A stretch of DNA of 64,000 nt, taken from the NCBI GenBank assembly GCA_035535055.1, contig DATLQT010000058.1, positions 1 through 64,000 of the forward strand. The letters run 5' to 3'. A program made the translations under genes and the position numbers. The notes under the pieces are model-generated. The model was not told the origin of the DNA, searched no databases, and saw only the letters and a program-made list of their open reading frames with translations. Positions 63,901-64,000 of the stretch are shown here, one piece after another (the first letter of the stretch is position 1; every line of letters begins with the position of its first letter). The stretch comes from UBA6019 sp035535055. GTDB taxonomy: Bacteria; Chloroflexota; Dormibacteria; Dormibacterales; Dormibacteraceae.

Positions 63901-64000
63901 GTTCAGAAGCCGGAGCCGTTTGTTCTTCCCGGTTCAGGGTCGAGCCCCTGGCAACTCTTGTCCAGCGGAAACAGCTGGCCGGTAGCTGCCGGAGACTTGG
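63901..64000 (+). other. Structured region after rpsO, probable pnp leader
   Basis: Three short hairpins: CAGGG-TCGAGC-CCCTG (63935-63950), CCAGC-GGAAACA-GCTGG (63962-63978) and CCGG-TAGCTG-CCGG (63979-63992). No T-tract follows any of them, so none is an intrinsic terminator. RNase III-cleaved stems precede pnp in E. coli; a comparable role is inferred from position only. No complete coding region is visible here. Confidence 0.4.

Noticed and set aside
63931..63955. tRNA T-arm-like GGGTCGAGCCC after rpsO
   Set aside because: Loop is too short and no acceptor or anticodon arm flanks it.
1..64000. CRISPR array, prophage, insertion sequence, or defence island
   Set aside because: No regular direct repeats with spacers, no transposase or integrase reading frame and no cas or restriction motifs were seen; nearly every base belongs to a recognisable housekeeping or short accessory gene.

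Overview
The window is a gene-dense (few gaps over 100 bp), high-GC stretch of bacterial chromosome that is almost entirely housekeeping. Its gene order is a mosaic of conserved Actinobacterial and Firmicute blocks: alaS-ruvX-mltG-aroE-pilD-aroCKBQ-efp-asp23-nusB, xseB-tlyA-nadK-recN, scpAB-rluB-cmk, tatD-G5/3D protein-rsmA, infC-rpmI-rplT-trmH-pheST, yebC-ruvCAB-secDF and rimP-nusA-ylxR-infB-rbfA-nrnA-truB-ribF...rpsO. Together with a PilM-like ATPase paired with a membrane baseplate-J-like protein, this suggests a high-GC Terrabacterium near Chloroflexota/Dormibacterota/Actinobacteria. That placement is an inference from gene order and protein style; no rRNA gene is present to settle it. I see no tRNA, rRNA, CRISPR array, transposase or prophage.

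Layout: 1-7 kb, a divergent phosphoesterase, alaS, the PilM/baseplate-J pair, ruvX. 7-14 kb, mltG, the shikimate pathway (aroE, aroC, aroK, aroB, aroQ) with a prepilin peptidase and a PH-domain membrane protein inside it, then efp, asp23, nusB. 14.6-23.8 kb, xseB, tlyA, nadK, recN, a ketopantoate-reductase-like gene, a LmbE deacetylase, a small lipoprotein on the minus strand, and scpA-scpB-rluB-cmk-plsC. 23.8-25.6 kb (minus), a decayed acyl-CoA synthetase end and an AAA+ ATPase. 25.7-35 kb, dinG, rsmI, tatD, the G5/3D wall protein, rsmA, an MFS exporter, dedA (minus), thrS. 35-37 kb, a methyltransferase pseudogene and a beta-propeller-like lipoprotein (minus) separating thrS from infC. 37-45 kb, the infC-L35-L20-trmH-pheST-cvpA-tyrS run and a tandem DinB protein. 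45-50.6 kb, yebC-ruvCAB-secDF. 50.7-57.5 kb, the rimP-to-ribF translation operon. 57.5-63.6 kb, a six-gene accessory segment (GlpB-like, AGPS-like, DAG kinase, GGT, PaiB-like, DUF3267) sitting between ribF and rpsO. 63.6-64 kb, rpsO and what is probably the pnp leader.

Most genes overlap their neighbours by 4-25 bp (ATGA, GTGA, TTGA), so translational coupling is the rule and Shine-Dalgarno sites are scarce. Where a gene starts a transcription unit, a TANNNT -10 hexamer usually lies only 7-12 bp upstream of the start codon, which predicts leaderless or nearly leaderless mRNAs. Several genes (infC, truB, nrnA, tyrS, and probably rsmA, trmH and dagK) have family-conserved N-terminal residues upstream of, or better explained by, a non-ATG/GTG/TTG start; many of these sit in the same short-overlap geometry (CTGA, ATAG, ATTAG, GTAG). 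The infC leader carries a complete-looking attenuator with mutually exclusive antiterminator and terminator helices. EF-P has arginine at position 32, as in the EarP-modified proteobacterial type.

I did not find a wholly new defence or metabolic system. The strongest leads are the non-canonical start codons, the infC attenuator with its overlapping ACG-initiated leader ORF, the Arg32 EF-P, the PilM/baseplate-J pair and the GlpB-AGPS-DagK lipid module.
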